Part shown: positions 1 through 8,690 of the stretch, one piece after another
How positions within the stretch are numbered: position 1 is the stretch's first letter
Layout: the number at the start of each line of letters is the position of its first letter
NCBI GenBank assembly: GCA_041677345.1
Contig: JBAYQE010000012.1
Coordinates: forward strand, 1 to 48,036
Length of the DNA stretch: 48,036 bases
DNA from: JALOAT01 sp041677345
GTDB taxonomy: Bacteria; Pseudomonadota; Gammaproteobacteria; Thiohalomonadales; Thiohalomonadaceae
Reading direction: 5' to 3'
Notes under the pieces: generated by a model
What the model was told of the DNA's origin: nothing
Database searches by the model: none
What the model saw: the letters and a program-made list of their open reading frames with translations, nothing else
Translations under genes and position numbers: made by a program

Positions 1-1284
1 CGGGAACATGTCCATCACACCCGCCTTCTGCAGCGTGTAACCGTGCTCGTTCACCAGCACGCCCGCATCACGGGCCAGCGTGGCCGGATTGCACGACACG
101 TACACGATGCGTCCCACCTTCAATTTCGCGAGGTGGGCGAGGGTCTCCTGCGCGCCGCTGCGCGGCGGGTCGAGCAGCACCTTGTCGAAGCCGCCCTGCC
201 ACCAGGGCGCATGGGAGAGATCGGCGGCGAGATCGGCTGCATGGAAGGTGGCGTTGCCGATGCCATTGCGTTCGGCGTTTTCACGGGCGCGCTTCACCAG
301 ATCCGCACTGCCCTCCACGCCCACCACGGACGCGGCCCGGCGCGCGATGGGCAGGGTGAAATTGCCGAGGCCGCAGAACAGGTCGAGTACGCGCTCCTCG
401 GGCTTCAGGTCCAGCAAGCCCAGTGCGCGCTCCACCATGGCCCGGTTGATGTCCGTGTTCACTTGGGTGAAATCGCTCGGCTCGAAGCGGAATGACACGT
501 CGAATGCCGGCAGCGAGTAACCCAGCTGAATATGTTCAGGCCATAGCGGCGCGATGGTCTCGGTGCCGCCAGGCTGCAGGAATACGCGCAGGTCCTGGGC
601 CTGCGCATAGTCATGCAGGCGCTCGCGATCGGCATCGCTGAGCGGCACCATGTGCCGGAACACCAGTGCCGTCTGTGTATCGTCCACCGCCACTTCGATC
701 TGTGGGATCTGGTCGTAGGCCTCCAGGCTGCGCACCAGCGCACCCAGTTCGGCGAGGCGCTGGCCCACGCTCGGATGCAGGTTTTCACAACGGGACAGGT
801 CCGCCAGGAAGTTGCTGCGCTTCTCACGGAAGCCCACCAGCAGCTTGTCCTTTTTCGCCACCCAGCGCACCCCCAGGCGTGCCTTGCGGCGGTATCCCCA
901 GTGCGGCCCGGTGAGCGGTGGCAGGACCTCGGCCGGCATGACCTTGCCGATGTGGCGCAGGTCATCCATGAGGACCTTCTGCTTGACGACGATCTGTTGT
1001 TCGGACGCGAGGTGCTGAAAGCTGCAAGCGCCGCAGATGCCGTAATGGGGACAACGCGGCTGCACACGATCGGGCGAGGCCGTGAGCACCTCGTCCACCA
1101 CACCTTCGTCGTAGTTGCGGTGCGTCGCCACGTACTTGAACATGACCTCCTCGCCGGGCAGCGCACCGTCGATGAAGACGGTCTTTTCGTTCACACGGGT
1201 GACCCCGCGACCGTCGTGGGCGAGCGTTTCCACGGTGACGCACACGGGTTCGGCAGAGAGGCGTTTCTTGCGGTTTCGTGACAT
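1..1284 (-). CDS. rlmD: 23S rRNA (uracil-1939-C5)-methyltransferase RlmD, 3'-truncated by window edge
   Basis: This SAM-dependent enzyme methylates U1939 (E. coli numbering) of 23S rRNA. The frame is open from an ATG at 1284 to the window edge, 428 codons; the family is about 433 aa, so only roughly a dozen C-terminal residues are missing. Visible features are a basic N-terminus and TRAM-like region (about 1-70), a [4Fe-4S] cysteine cluster (RCPHYGICGAC, Cys78/84/87, plus a fourth Cys in RCENLHP near 165), the SAM-binding motif VLDLFCGLGNFTLP, and the catalytic Cys motif YVSCNPATLARD near the end. It follows the exonuclease gene on the same strand, but a 74-nt spacer with a nested hairpin separates them. 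Family assignment is firm from the Fe-S spacing plus SCNP; TrmA-type enzymes lack the cluster. Confidence 0.96.
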   Translation of the reverse strand, partial: MSRNRKKRLSAEPVCVTVETLAHDGRGVTRVNEKTVFIDGALPGEEVMFKYVATHRNYDEGVVDEVLTASPDRVQPRCPHYGICGACSFQHLASEQQIVVKQKVLMDDLRHIGKVMPAEVLPPLTGPHWGYRRKARLGVRWVAKKDKLLVGFREKRSNFLADLSRCENLHPSVGQRLAELGALVRSLEAYDQIPQIEVAVDDTQTALVFRHMVPLSDADRERLHDYAQAQDLRVFLQPGGTETIAPLWPEHIQLGYSLPAFDVSFRFEPSDFTQVNTDINRAMVERALGLLDLKPEERVLDLFCGLGNFTLPIARRAASVVGVEGSADLVKRARENAERNGIGNATFHAADLAADLSHAPWWQGGFDKVLLDPPRSGAQETLAHLAKLKVGRIVYVSCNPATLARDAGVLVNEHGYTLQKAGVMDMFP

Positions 1285-1305
1285 GGGAAAGGATCGGGTA
1301 TGCCG

Positions 1306-1356
1306 TAGCCCGGCTGGAGTGCACGGGAGAGCGCAGTTCCCGTGCGCTTGGGGCTA
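1306..1356. repeat. Nested inverted repeat between exonuclease gene and rlmD
   Basis: An outer pair TAGCCC (1306-1311)/GGGCTA (1351-1356) encloses a perfect 8-bp stem GCACGGGA (1321-1328)/TCCCGTGC (1338-1345) with a 9-nt loop. No T-run follows on either strand, so a classical intrinsic terminator is not supported. It may be a REP-like element of the common GTAGCCCGG type, or a transcript-end hairpin. Confidence 0.5.
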
Positions 1357-1358
1357 AA

Positions 1359-2129
1359 TCAATGGGACCACCGCGCCAGGAATTCCTTGAGGTGCGGGCG
1401 CTCGTCAGCGGCGAGCATGTCGCGCACGCGCTGCAGTTCAGCCGTGTGGCCTTCGGGCGTGAGCCGGCCGCGCATGAGTTCGAAGCGGAGATAGACCAGC
1501 CAGGTATTGAGTACGTCGGTCTCGCAGTAATCGCGGATACCGGCGATGTCGCCCGCCTGGAAGGCATCCCAGACCTTGGCGCCGCTCATGCCCATCTTTC
1601 CGGGGAAACCGAGCATGGTGGCGATTTCGTCCAGCGGCGCGCAGGCGCGGCCCTGGTAACCCGACAGCACGTCCATGAGATCGGTGTGGCGGGCGTGATA
1701 GCGACTCAGGTAGTTATTCCAGCGGAAACTCTGATCCTCGTCGCCCGTTTCCCAGTAGCGCGGTGCCTGCGCACCGTGCAGCAGGGCGCGGTAGTGCAGC
1801 ACGGGCAGGTCGAAGCCGCAGCCGTTCCAGCTCACCAGGGTGGGCGAGAAGCGCTCCACGCCGTCGAAGAAGCGCTGGATCAGCTCCTTTTCGGGCGAGT
1901 CCGCCTCACCCAATGACCACACCTTGAGGCTGTCGCCGCGGCGCAGCACGGCGGAAATGGCAACCACCCGCTGCAGGTGTAAACGCAGGAACTCGGTACC
2001 GTTCTCCTGTCGCCGCAGGTTGAACATGGCGCTGACCACATCCGCATCCGAGAGCCCTTCGAGGCCATGCAGGCGCCGGCCCGCATCCACATCAGGAATG
2101 GTTTCGATGTCGAAGACGAGCACGTTCAT
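1359..2129 (-). CDS. PolB-like 3'-5' exonuclease (DEDDy family)
   Basis: A predicted 256-aa 3'-5' exonuclease of the PolB-proofreading-like, stand-alone type (DNA_pol_B_exo2). The N-terminal VFDIETIPD supplies the first Asp/Glu metal ligands (D7, E9), SWNGCGFDLPVL carries the middle Asp motif, and YCETDVLNTW carries the Tyr-x3-Asp of DEDDy enzymes. No polymerase domain is attached. Its ATG overlaps the cysM stop codon in an ATGA arrangement (2126-2129), so translational coupling with cysM is likely, although no functional link between the two is obvious. The substrate in vivo (DNA or RNA) cannot be told from sequence. Confidence 0.88.
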   Translation of the reverse strand: MNVLVFDIETIPDVDAGRRLHGLEGLSDADVVSAMFNLRRQENGTEFLRLHLQRVVAISAVLRRGDSLKVWSLGEADSPEKELIQRFFDGVERFSPTLVSWNGCGFDLPVLHYRALLHGAQAPRYWETGDEDQSFRWNNYLSRYHARHTDLMDVLSGYQGRACAPLDEIATMLGFPGKMGMSGAKVWDAFQAGDIAGIRDYCETDVLNTWLVYLRFELMRGRLTPEGHTAELQRVRDMLAADERPHLKEFLARWSH

Positions 2130-3013
2130 GCGGGGAAGATACCCGTGGACAGATAGCGGTCGCCGCGGTCGGCGATGACGGTGACGATCACCGCATTTCG
2201 CACCTCCTGCGACAACTGCAGCGCCGCCGCCACCGCGCCGCCGGAGGAAACACCGCAGAAGATACCTTCGCGTGACGCCAATTGACGCGTGGTTTGTTCC
2301 GCATCCTGCTGCGTCACGTCGATGACCCGGTCGAGACGGGACGGGTCGTAGATCCTGGGCAGGTATTCCTCGGGCCAGCGGCGGATGCCGGGGATCGCCG
2401 CGCCCTCGGCGGGCTGTACGCCCACGATCTGTACGTCGCTGCTCTTTTCCTTGAGAAAGCGCCCGGTCCCCATGATGGTCCCCGTGGTGCCCATGGCGCT
2501 CACGAAGTGTGTGATCGTGCCGTGGGTGTCGTGCCAGATTTCCGGGCCGGTGGTCTCGTAATGGGCTTCCGGGTTGTCCGGGTTGCTGAACTGGTCGAGC
2601 ACCCTGCCCCTGCCTTCGGCCTGCATGCGATCGGCCAGGTCGCGCGCACCTTCCATACCCTGCTCCCGTGACACCAGCACCAGTTCAGCGCCGTAGGCGC
2701 GCATGGACGCACGGCGCTCCAGGCTCATGTTCTCCGGCATGATGAGCACCAACCGATAGCCCTTGATGGCCGCCGCCATGGCCAATGCGATCCCTGTGTT
2801 GCCGCTGGTGGCTTCGATCAGGGTGTCGCCCGGGCGGATTTCACCGCGCGCTTCGGCACGCTGGATCATGCTCATGGCGGGACGGTCCTTGACCGAGCCG
2901 GCCGGGTTGTTTCCTTCGAGTTTCACCAGTAAGGTGTTGCTCGTCTCGCCGGCCAGCCGCTGCAGTCTGACCAAAGGGGTGTTGCCTACGAAGGCCTCAA
3001 TCGAGGGATACAT
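2126..3013 (-). CDS. cysM: Cysteine synthase B (O-acetylserine sulfhydrylase, CysM)
   Basis: A PLP-dependent beta-replacement enzyme that makes cysteine from O-acetylserine and sulfide (or thiosulfate for CysM-type enzymes). I chose the ATG at 3013 (MYPSIEAFVGNTPLV), giving 295 aa, close to CysM length; an upstream in-frame extension to 3115 has no family similarity. Lys42 in NPAGSVKDR is the PLP Schiff-base lysine. TSGNTGIALA is the substrate-binding loop, and GTTGTIMGTGRF with CGVSSGGA contribute phosphate binding. The short loop layout fits CysM better than CysK. It starts an operon with the overlapping exonuclease gene and is divergent from the Hpt gene. Confidence 0.94.
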   Translation of the reverse strand: MYPSIEAFVGNTPLVRLQRLAGETSNTLLVKLEGNNPAGSVKDRPAMSMIQRAEARGEIRPGDTLIEATSGNTGIALAMAAAIKGYRLVLIMPENMSLERRASMRAYGAELVLVSREQGMEGARDLADRMQAEGRGRVLDQFSNPDNPEAHYETTGPEIWHDTHGTITHFVSAMGTTGTIMGTGRFLKEKSSDVQIVGVQPAEGAAIPGIRRWPEEYLPRIYDPSRLDRVIDVTQQDAEQTTRQLASREGIFCGVSSGGAVAAALQLSQEVRNAVIVTVIADRGDRYLSTGIFPA

Positions 3014-3128
3014 CGCACCAGGGCTCTGTTGCAAAAAGAGGCGGCAATTATAAGCCATGCTTGCCCTGGCAGACGATTTCGTTAAACTCTGGTGACAAAA
3101 TGGAATGTTGACCACACGGAGGAAAGGG

Positions 3129-3476
3129 ATGAACTCGACACTCGCGGTCTACGACCGCACACTGGCTCTGGAACAGGCCGGCGGTAGCCCGGACCTGGCG
3201 CACGACCTGTTCACCATGCTGCTGCAGGAACTGCCGGTGAGCCGCGCGCTCCTGCAGGACGCCTTCGGTCTGCGCGATTCCGCTGCGCTCCTCCGCCACG
3301 CCCACAAGCTGCACGGCTCCACGCTTTATACGGGCGTCAGCGCCCTGCGCGCCGCCGTGGCCGAGCTCGAACTCCATCTCAAGCGCGCGGAGGCCGAGTC
3401 CGTCCCGACCCTCGTCGAGCGCGTGCTCCACGAAATCGACCGGGTACTCGCACTGGAACAGACCTGTCCAGTCTAG
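3129..3476 (+). CDS. Orphan Hpt (histidine phosphotransfer) domain protein
   Basis: A 115-aa single-domain histidine phosphotransfer protein. The ATG at 3129 is preceded by a strong ribosome site (GGAGGA at about 3118-3123); the longer frame from 3105 lacks one. The motif HAHKLHGSTLYTGV matches the Hpt signature, with His59 as expected phospho-acceptor, and the helical stretch ending in LELHLKR resembles the Hpt module of BarA-type hybrid kinases. No kinase or response regulator is adjacent, so the partner is unknown. It lies divergent from cysM and upstream of a TetR gene with its own predicted promoter region. Confidence 0.85.
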   Translation: MNSTLAVYDRTLALEQAGGSPDLAHDLFTMLLQELPVSRALLQDAFGLRDSAALLRHAHKLHGSTLYTGVSALRAAVAELELHLKRAEAESVPTLVERVLHEIDRVLALEQTCPV

Positions 3477-3488
3477 GCATATCGGCAA

Positions 3489-3534
3489 TTGCTGTACGGC
3501 GGGCTTTGGCATAGAGTTCACTGACCGAACGGTC
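3489..3534 (+). promoter_or_regulatory. Candidate promoter and operator of the TetR gene
   Basis: An inverted repeat GACCG-AA-CGGTC (3523-3534) lies just upstream of the TetR start, a common place for an autoregulatory operator. A weak sigma-70-like pair, TTGCTG (3489-3494) and TAGAGT (3512-3517) with 17-bp spacing, sits before it. Binding by the adjacent regulator is an inference. Confidence 0.4.
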
Positions 3535-3541
3535 GGCCATC

Positions 3542-4186
3542 TTGCCTGCACCCGTGAAATCATCCGTACATCGCGAGCACTCCCCGGAATCCAAGGCCGG
3601 TAACATACTGGCCGCTGCAGAGCGGTTGTTCTGTCGCCACGGCTACGAAGGTGTGTCCATCAACCAGGTGGCGCGCGAGGCCGGAGTGAGCAAGGCCAAT
3701 GTCTTCCATCACTTCGGCTCCAAGGAAGACCTCTATCTCGAGGTGGTGCGCAACATCCGTAGCGCCCTCACCCGCGAGATCCTCGCCATCGCCCAGGCGC
3801 CCGCCGGAGTGGAGCAGCTCCTCACCCAGGTGGCGGCCGCGGAATTGCGTCACCTGTTCGCCAATGCCGATCAGGTACGACTGTTCATGCGCGAGTGCCT
3901 GAAACCCCATCCAGAACGCAACAGGATCCTGGCCGAGAGGGTGTTCGGCAGCACCTTTTCCGAGTTGGTGGCCTCCCTGCAAGAGGCCCGGCTGCGCGGT
4001 GAGATGCGGGCCGACATCAGCGCCTCATTCCCCATCATGGTCCTGGTCGCGGCTTGTGTCTTCTTCTTTCAGAACGCGGAGGTGCTGCGCCATCTGCCCG
4101 GCGCCGACCCGGCACTGACCGACCCCGAGGCCTTCACGCACGAGCTGGTCCACCTGCTGGTACACGGCCTGCTCCCACCCGCCTGA
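3542..4186 (+). CDS. TetR/AcrR-family transcriptional regulator
   Basis: A 214-aa one-component regulator, probably repressing the RND efflux genes 22 bp downstream and itself. The N-terminal helix-turn-helix (about residues 22-66, VSINQVAREAGVSKANVFHHFGSKEDLY) is typical; the C-terminal ligand/dimer domain is divergent, so the inducer cannot be guessed. The frame has no ATG near its start: TTG at 3542 and GTG at 3554 are both possible, and neither has a clear Shine-Dalgarno. The close same-strand spacing to the adaptor gene suggests one transcription unit regulator-adaptor-pump. Confidence 0.9.
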   Translation: MPAPVKSSVHREHSPESKAGNILAAAERLFCRHGYEGVSINQVAREAGVSKANVFHHFGSKEDLYLEVVRNIRSALTREILAIAQAPAGVEQLLTQVAAAELRHLFANADQVRLFMRECLKPHPERNRILAERVFGSTFSELVASLQEARLRGEMRADISASFPIMVLVAACVFFFQNAEVLRHLPGADPALTDPEAFTHELVHLLVHGLLPPA

Positions 4187-4208
4187 CGACCCAGAGAGAT
4201 TTGCCGTC

Positions 4209-5279
4209 ATGTACACCGCATCCCGCCTGATCATGCTGTCCATTGCACTGCTGCTCACTGCCTGCAGTGGTGGCGATGACACTGCGGCGAAGAAGGGTCC
4301 GCCTGCCACGCCCATTAGCGTCGCCGCCGTCAGCCACGCCACCGCCGTGACTGTGGAGCAGGTGCTTGGCCGGGTCGAAAGCGCCATCTCCCCGCAGCTG
4401 TATGCCGAGGTACCGGGCACCGTGGCCCGTGTACTGGTGGACGTGGGCACGCAGGTGCAATCCGGCCAGGTCCTGGCGGAACTGGACACCGCCGATCTGC
4501 GCCTCGCCCTCGATGCGGCGCGCGCCGAGGTGGGACGTATCGAGGCCCTGCATGCCAACCAGGAGCGCACGGTGCAGCGCTTCGCGCAACTCCACAAAGA
4601 AAATCTGGTCTCCGCGGGCACCCTCGAGGAAGCCCAGGCCCAGCTCAAGTCCCTGACCGAACAACGTGCCGGCGCGCGGGCACAACTCGCGACGGCACAG
4701 CGTGCCGTGAACAAGACCCACATCGCCGCCCCGGTGTCCGGCGTGGTGGCGGCGCGCTTCGTGGCCGCGGGCGATTACGTGGACACGCGCACCAAGCTGT
4801 TCGAGATCGCCGACCGCTCCCGCCTGCGCGTGCACCTGCCCTTTCCCGAATCCTTCGCCTCTGCACTGCGCCCCGGCCTTCCCGTGAAGCTGAGTTCACC
4901 CGTTGCCCCGGAGCAGGTGATTACAGCCGAACTCGACGCGGTGCGGCCGGTAGTGAGCGGCGGCAGCCGTGCGGTGGAGGCCATCGTGCAGGTGGATAAT
5001 CCGGGTGCATGGTCGGTGGGGGCCAGCGTCAATGCGCAACTGATCCTGGAGGAACGGCCGGACGCGCTCATGGTGCCGGAGATCGCGGTAGCACGCCGAC
5101 CCGTGGGTGAAGTGGTGTACGTGCTCAACGGTGACATCGTGGAGCAGCGCAAAGTGGTCACCGGCGTGCGCCAGGACGGCATGGTGGAGATACGTTCCGG
5201 CCTCGAGGGCGACGAGACCGTGGCTGTGGACGGCGCCGGTTTCCTCACCGACAAAGCGCGTGTGCAACCGCGCAGTTGA
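4209..5279 (+). CDS. RND efflux periplasmic adaptor (membrane fusion protein), lipoprotein
   Basis: A 356-aa HlyD/AcrA-type adaptor linking an inner-membrane RND pump to an outer-membrane channel. Residues 1-19 form a lipoprotein signal with lipobox LTAC (Cys19). The order is a split lipoyl/barrel-sandwich domain (PQLYAEVPGTVARVLVDVGTQV and later NKTHIAAPVSGVVAARFV), an alpha-helical hairpin between them (about 100-150), then beta-barrel and membrane-proximal domains. The pump gene follows after a 265-bp spacer that is full of repeats rather than genes. No TolC/OprM gene is present, so the outer-membrane partner must be encoded elsewhere. Substrate unknown. Confidence 0.93.
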   Translation: MYTASRLIMLSIALLLTACSGGDDTAAKKGPPATPISVAAVSHATAVTVEQVLGRVESAISPQLYAEVPGTVARVLVDVGTQVQSGQVLAELDTADLRLALDAARAEVGRIEALHANQERTVQRFAQLHKENLVSAGTLEEAQAQLKSLTEQRAGARAQLATAQRAVNKTHIAAPVSGVVAARFVAAGDYVDTRTKLFEIADRSRLRVHLPFPESFASALRPGLPVKLSSPVAPEQVITAELDAVRPVVSGGSRAVEAIVQVDNPGAWSVGASVNAQLILEERPDALMVPEIAVARRPVGEVVYVLNGDIVEQRKVVTGVRQDGMVEIRSGLEGDETVAVDGAGFLTDKARVQPRS

Positions 5280-5300
5280 AGAGTTGAACGAAGCACCACA

Positions 5301-5500
5301 CGGAGGGCGCGGAGGGCGCGGAGATCGCGGAGAGATGGAAAGATGGCTAACGGTTTCCGCGGCATGTCCCCCGGTAGGAGCGGCTCAGGAAGCGGTGGCC
5401 GCGACATGCCGGGGTTATCGCGGCCTGAGGCCGCTGCTACAACGCGGACACGGCTCGAATGACTCCACGTTCTCTGCGCCTCCGCGGGTTCCGCGTTATG
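5301..5500. repeat. 9-bp-period inverted element in the RND operon spacer
   Basis: The left arm is four consecutive 9-mers starting at 5301, 5310, 5319 and 5328, all beginning CGGAG; the right arm (5471-5500) carries complementary words (TCTCTGCGCC, TCCGCGG, TCCGCG). The element lies wholly between adaptor and pump genes, so it would be transcribed in the operon mRNA. Confidence 0.65.
5360..5442. repeat. REP/REPIN-like inverted pair nested in the RND operon spacer
   Basis: A perfect 9-bp inverted pair CGGCATGTC (5360-5368)/GACATGCCG (5403-5411) overlaps a second pair of GGTAGGAGCGGC (from 5373) and GCCGCTGCTACAA (ending 5442). The GTAGGAGCGGC/GCCGC-CTAC words resemble REP sequences known from Pseudomonas and Xanthomonas. 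It sits inside the 9-bp-period element, so one repeat appears inserted in another. Confidence 0.6.
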
Positions 5501-5544
5501 CCCCGGGGGCGAGCTTCTCCATGTGGACAGGACATCAATAACTC

Positions 5545-8500
5545 ATGACCCTGCCTGAACTCTCCATACGCCGGCATGTGTTGGCCTACATGCTGAGCGC
5601 CGTGATCGTGCTGTTTGGACTGATCGCCTACCAGCGTATCGGCATCGACCGCTTCCCGTACGTGGAATTTCCCATGGTTTCGGTCACCACCACGCAGCCG
5701 GGCGCCAGCCCGCAGGTGGTAGACGCGAGCATCACCAGCGTCCTGGAAACGGCGCTCAACAGCGTACCCGGCATCAACCACATCCAATCCACCTCATCGC
5801 CCAGCGTCTCCAATATCGCGATCATCTTCGATCTGGCGAAGGACGTGGACGTGGCCTTCAACGAGGTACAGGCCAAGGTCAACCAGGTGGTGCGCAACCT
5901 GCCCGACGATGCGGAAACGCCCATCGTCGCCAAAGTGGATATTGGTGCCGCACCGATCATGTGGCTGTCGCTGCAGGGCGATCGCACTCCCCAGCAACTG
6001 AACCTGTACGCCGCCAACATCATCAAGAAGCGCCTGGAGAACATCGATGGGGTAGGTGAGGTGCGCGTGGGCGGCCGGCGTCAGCGCACCGTGCGCGTGG
6101 AACTGTTGCTTGACCGCCTATCCGCCTTCGGCATCACCACCCAGGATGTAATCCAGTCCTTCCAGAACGAGCACATCCAGATGCCCGGTGGCTACCTGGT
6201 GGGTGCGCATACGGAAAACCTCATCAATCTCGACCTGGAATTTCACCAGGTCAGTGATCTGGAACGCCTAGTGGTGACATGGCGTGACGGCGCGCCGGTG
6301 CAACTGCGCGATATCGCCAAGGTGGAGGACGGCGTGGCCGACTTCCGCCAACTGGCACGCTACAACGGCGAACCGACCGTTGGCCTCGGCATCGTCAAGA
6401 TCAGCAACGCCAACACCGTGGCCATCGTCGACCGGGTGAAGGCGGTGATGGAGGCGGAACTTATCCCGCAGCTGCCACCCGGCATGCGGCTCACCGTTTC
6501 TTCCAACCAAGCCACGCTCATCGAGGAGATGGTGTTCGCGCTGCAGGAGCACCTCCTGCTCGGCACGCTGCTGGCCGCACTGGTGGTGTGGTTGTTCCTG
6601 AAGAACCTGCGTTCCACCCTGATCATCGCCGTTGCGGTGCCCGTATCGTTGCTCGGCGCCGTGGCCGCCATGTACTTTGCCGGCTTCACCTTCAATGCGA
6701 TGACCCTGCTCGCCCTGCTGCTGCTCGTCGGCGTGGTGGTGGACGATGCCATCGTGGTGTTGGAAAACGTCTATCGACATCGCGAAACCCTCGATCCCGA
6801 CCCGCACAGTGCCGCGCTCAACGGCACCAATCAGGTGGTATTCGCGGTGCTCGCGGCCAGCCTGACCCTGGTCTCCATCTTCGCCCCGGTGATCTTCCTG
6901 GGCGGCATCGTGGGCCGCTTTCTCCAGTCCTTCGCGGTGGTGGTGACTGTGGGCGTACTGATCTCACTGTTCGTGTCGCTTACGCTCACGCCCATGCTGT
7001 GCTCCCGCTATCTGGAGGTTACGCGTGAACACGGGCGTTTGTATGCGTTCCTGGAAAACACCTTCCGGGGCATGGAGCGCACGTACCGCCGCCTGCTCGA
7101 ACTGGCACTCGGGCACCGCTGGCTGGTGATCGGCATCACCATCATCGTGGTGGCCTCCAGTGGCTTCTTCTTCGCACAGGTGGGCAAGGGCTTCGTACCG
7201 GAAGAGGACGAAGGCCGCTTCATGGTGGTGTTCCGCACGCCCCTGGGCTCGAGCATCGAGTACACCGACGCACGCCTGAAAGAGGTGGAACAAGTGCTCG
7301 CGTCGCGTCCGGAAGTGGCAGGCTTTTTCGCGGCCATCGGCCTTGGCCAGCAGGGCCAGGTGAATCAGGGATTGACCTTCGTGACCATGGTTCCGCGCGC
7401 CGAGCGCGACATCAAACAACAGGAATTGTTGCCGATCATCAGTGCCGAGCTGTCGAAGATCCCCGGGCTGCGTGCCTTCGCCACCCAGATCCCCATCGTT
7501 GGCGGGCAACGGGGTGAACCCCTGCAATTCGTGCTGCGTGGCCAGAACCTGGAGCGGGTGGCCGAACTCGCCCATGAGCTGCAACAAAGGCTGTCCGCGG
7601 AGGCGCGGCTGGGACGTGTGGACCTGGACCTGCAACTCGACCTGCCACAACTGCGCGTGGAGGTGGATCGGCTGCGTGCCGCTGCCGCCGGGCTCTCCAC
7701 ACGCGACATCGCGCTCGCGGTGAACGTACTCGCCGGTGGCCTCGACGTGGCGAAATACAACGACCTTCCGGGTGACGGCGAGCGTTATGACGTACGCCTG
7801 AAGGCGGCCGGTGATCAGATCACCGGTACTGCGCATCTGCAGCGCATCTATCTCCGTTCGCAACAGGGCGACATGGTGCGTCTGGACAGCGTGGTCGGCG
7901 TGTCACAGGAGCTGGGCCCCGCAGTGATCCCGCGCCTCGACCTGCAATATGCCGCGCAGTTCTACGCCAATCCTGCGGTGGCCCTGGGCGAGGCGGTGGA
8001 AATCGTCCTGAACACGGCGCGTGAGATGCTGCCGCTCGGCTACACCATCGCCCTCGCCGGCCAGGCCGAGGAGATGGAAAAGACGGGCGGCTACATGGCG
8101 TTTGCCTTCATCATGGCCATCGTGATGGTGTACATGGTGCTCGCCAGTCAGTTCAACTCCTTCCTGCAGCCGGCCATCGTCATGGTGGCACAGCCGTTGG
8201 CCATCATCGGCGGCGTAGCCGCGCTGTGGGCTTCGGGTCACACGCTGAACATCTATTCCATGATCGGCCTGGTCCTGCTCATCGGCCTGGTAGCCAAGAA
8301 TTCCATCCTGCTGGTGGATCTCACCAACCAACTACGCGCCGAAGGCAAGGCCATCGATGCGGCCCTCAAGGAGGCCTGTCCCATCCGCATGCGCCCCGTA
8401 CTCATGACGTCCCTCACCGTGATCCTGGCGCTCCTGCCGGCGGCGCTCGGCTATGGCGCCGGCGCCGACAGTAACGGCCCCCTCGCCGTTGCCGTCATCG

Positions 8501-8595
8501 GCGGCATGATCACCTCCACCCTGCTCACCTTGGTGGTGGTCCCTGCCGTGTATTCGCTGATCGAGAACCGGAAGCTGCGGCACAGGAAGCACTAA
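5545..8595 (+). CDS. RND efflux pump permease (AcrB/HAE1 type)
   Basis: A 1016-aa proton-driven resistance-nodulation-division transporter of the inner membrane. It has the canonical duplicated layout: a first transmembrane helix (about 10-30), a large periplasmic porter domain, a helix bundle (about 335-475), a second periplasmic domain and a final bundle (about 845-1005). The proton-relay aspartate pair is present in LLLLVGVVVDDAIVV (D400/D401). FGE-type CusA metal-binding features are not evident, so drug/solute efflux (HAE1) fits better than metal efflux. The ATG has only a weak upstream AGGA. It ends the regulator-adaptor-pump group; a repeat array follows. Confidence 0.95.
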   Translation: MTLPELSIRRHVLAYMLSAVIVLFGLIAYQRIGIDRFPYVEFPMVSVTTTQPGASPQVVDASITSVLETALNSVPGINHIQSTSSPSVSNIAIIFDLAKDVDVAFNEVQAKVNQVVRNLPDDAETPIVAKVDIGAAPIMWLSLQGDRTPQQLNLYAANIIKKRLENIDGVGEVRVGGRRQRTVRVELLLDRLSAFGITTQDVIQSFQNEHIQMPGGYLVGAHTENLINLDLEFHQVSDLERLVVTWRDGAPVQLRDIAKVEDGVADFRQLARYNGEPTVGLGIVKISNANTVAIVDRVKAVMEAELIPQLPPGMRLTVSSNQATLIEEMVFALQEHLLLGTLLAALVVWLFLKNLRSTLIIAVAVPVSLLGAVAAMYFAGFTFNAMTLLALLLLVGVVVDDAIVVLENVYRHRETLDPDPHSAALNGTNQVVFAVLAASLTLVSIFAPVIFLGGIVGRFLQSFAVVVTVGVLISLFVSLTLTPMLCSRYLEVTREHGRLYAFLENTFRGMERTYRRLLELALGHRWLVIGITIIVVASSGFFFAQVGKGFVPEEDEGRFMVVFRTPLGSSIEYTDARLKEVEQVLASRPEVAGFFAAIGLGQQGQVNQGLTFVTMVPRAERDIKQQELLPIISAELSKIPGLRAFATQIPIVGGQRGEPLQFVLRGQNLERVAELAHELQQRLSAEARLGRVDLDLQLDLPQLRVEVDRLRAAAAGLSTRDIALAVNVLAGGLDVAKYNDLPGDGERYDVRLKAAGDQITGTAHLQRIYLRSQQGDMVRLDSVVGVSQELGPAVIPRLDLQYAAQFYANPAVALGEAVEIVLNTAREMLPLGYTIALAGQAEEMEKTGGYMAFAFIMAIVMVYMVLASQFNSFLQPAIVMVAQPLAIIGGVAALWASGHTLNIYSMIGLVLLIGLVAKNSILLVDLTNQLRAEGKAIDAALKEACPIRMRPVLMTSLTVILALLPAALGYGAGADSNGPLAVAVIGGMITSTLLTLVVVPAVYSLIENRKLRHRKH

Positions 8596-8651
8596 TCACG
8601 AAAACAGTCCGCGAATGGACGCTAATGAACCCGAATGCGCGCGAGGCGTAG

Positions 8652-8674
8652 CTCACGTTGCGAAGCTACGTGAC
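8652..8674. repeat. REP-like hairpin (short-loop variant)
   Basis: CTCACGT (8652-8658) pairs with ACGTGAC (8668-8674) except at the outermost base, around a 9-nt GCGAAGC-type loop. It lies inverted to the first unit of the adjacent tandem array (TACGTGACA versus TGTCACGTA). Confidence 0.6.
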
Positions 8675-8690
8675 ACTCCAAGCCGGGGCA

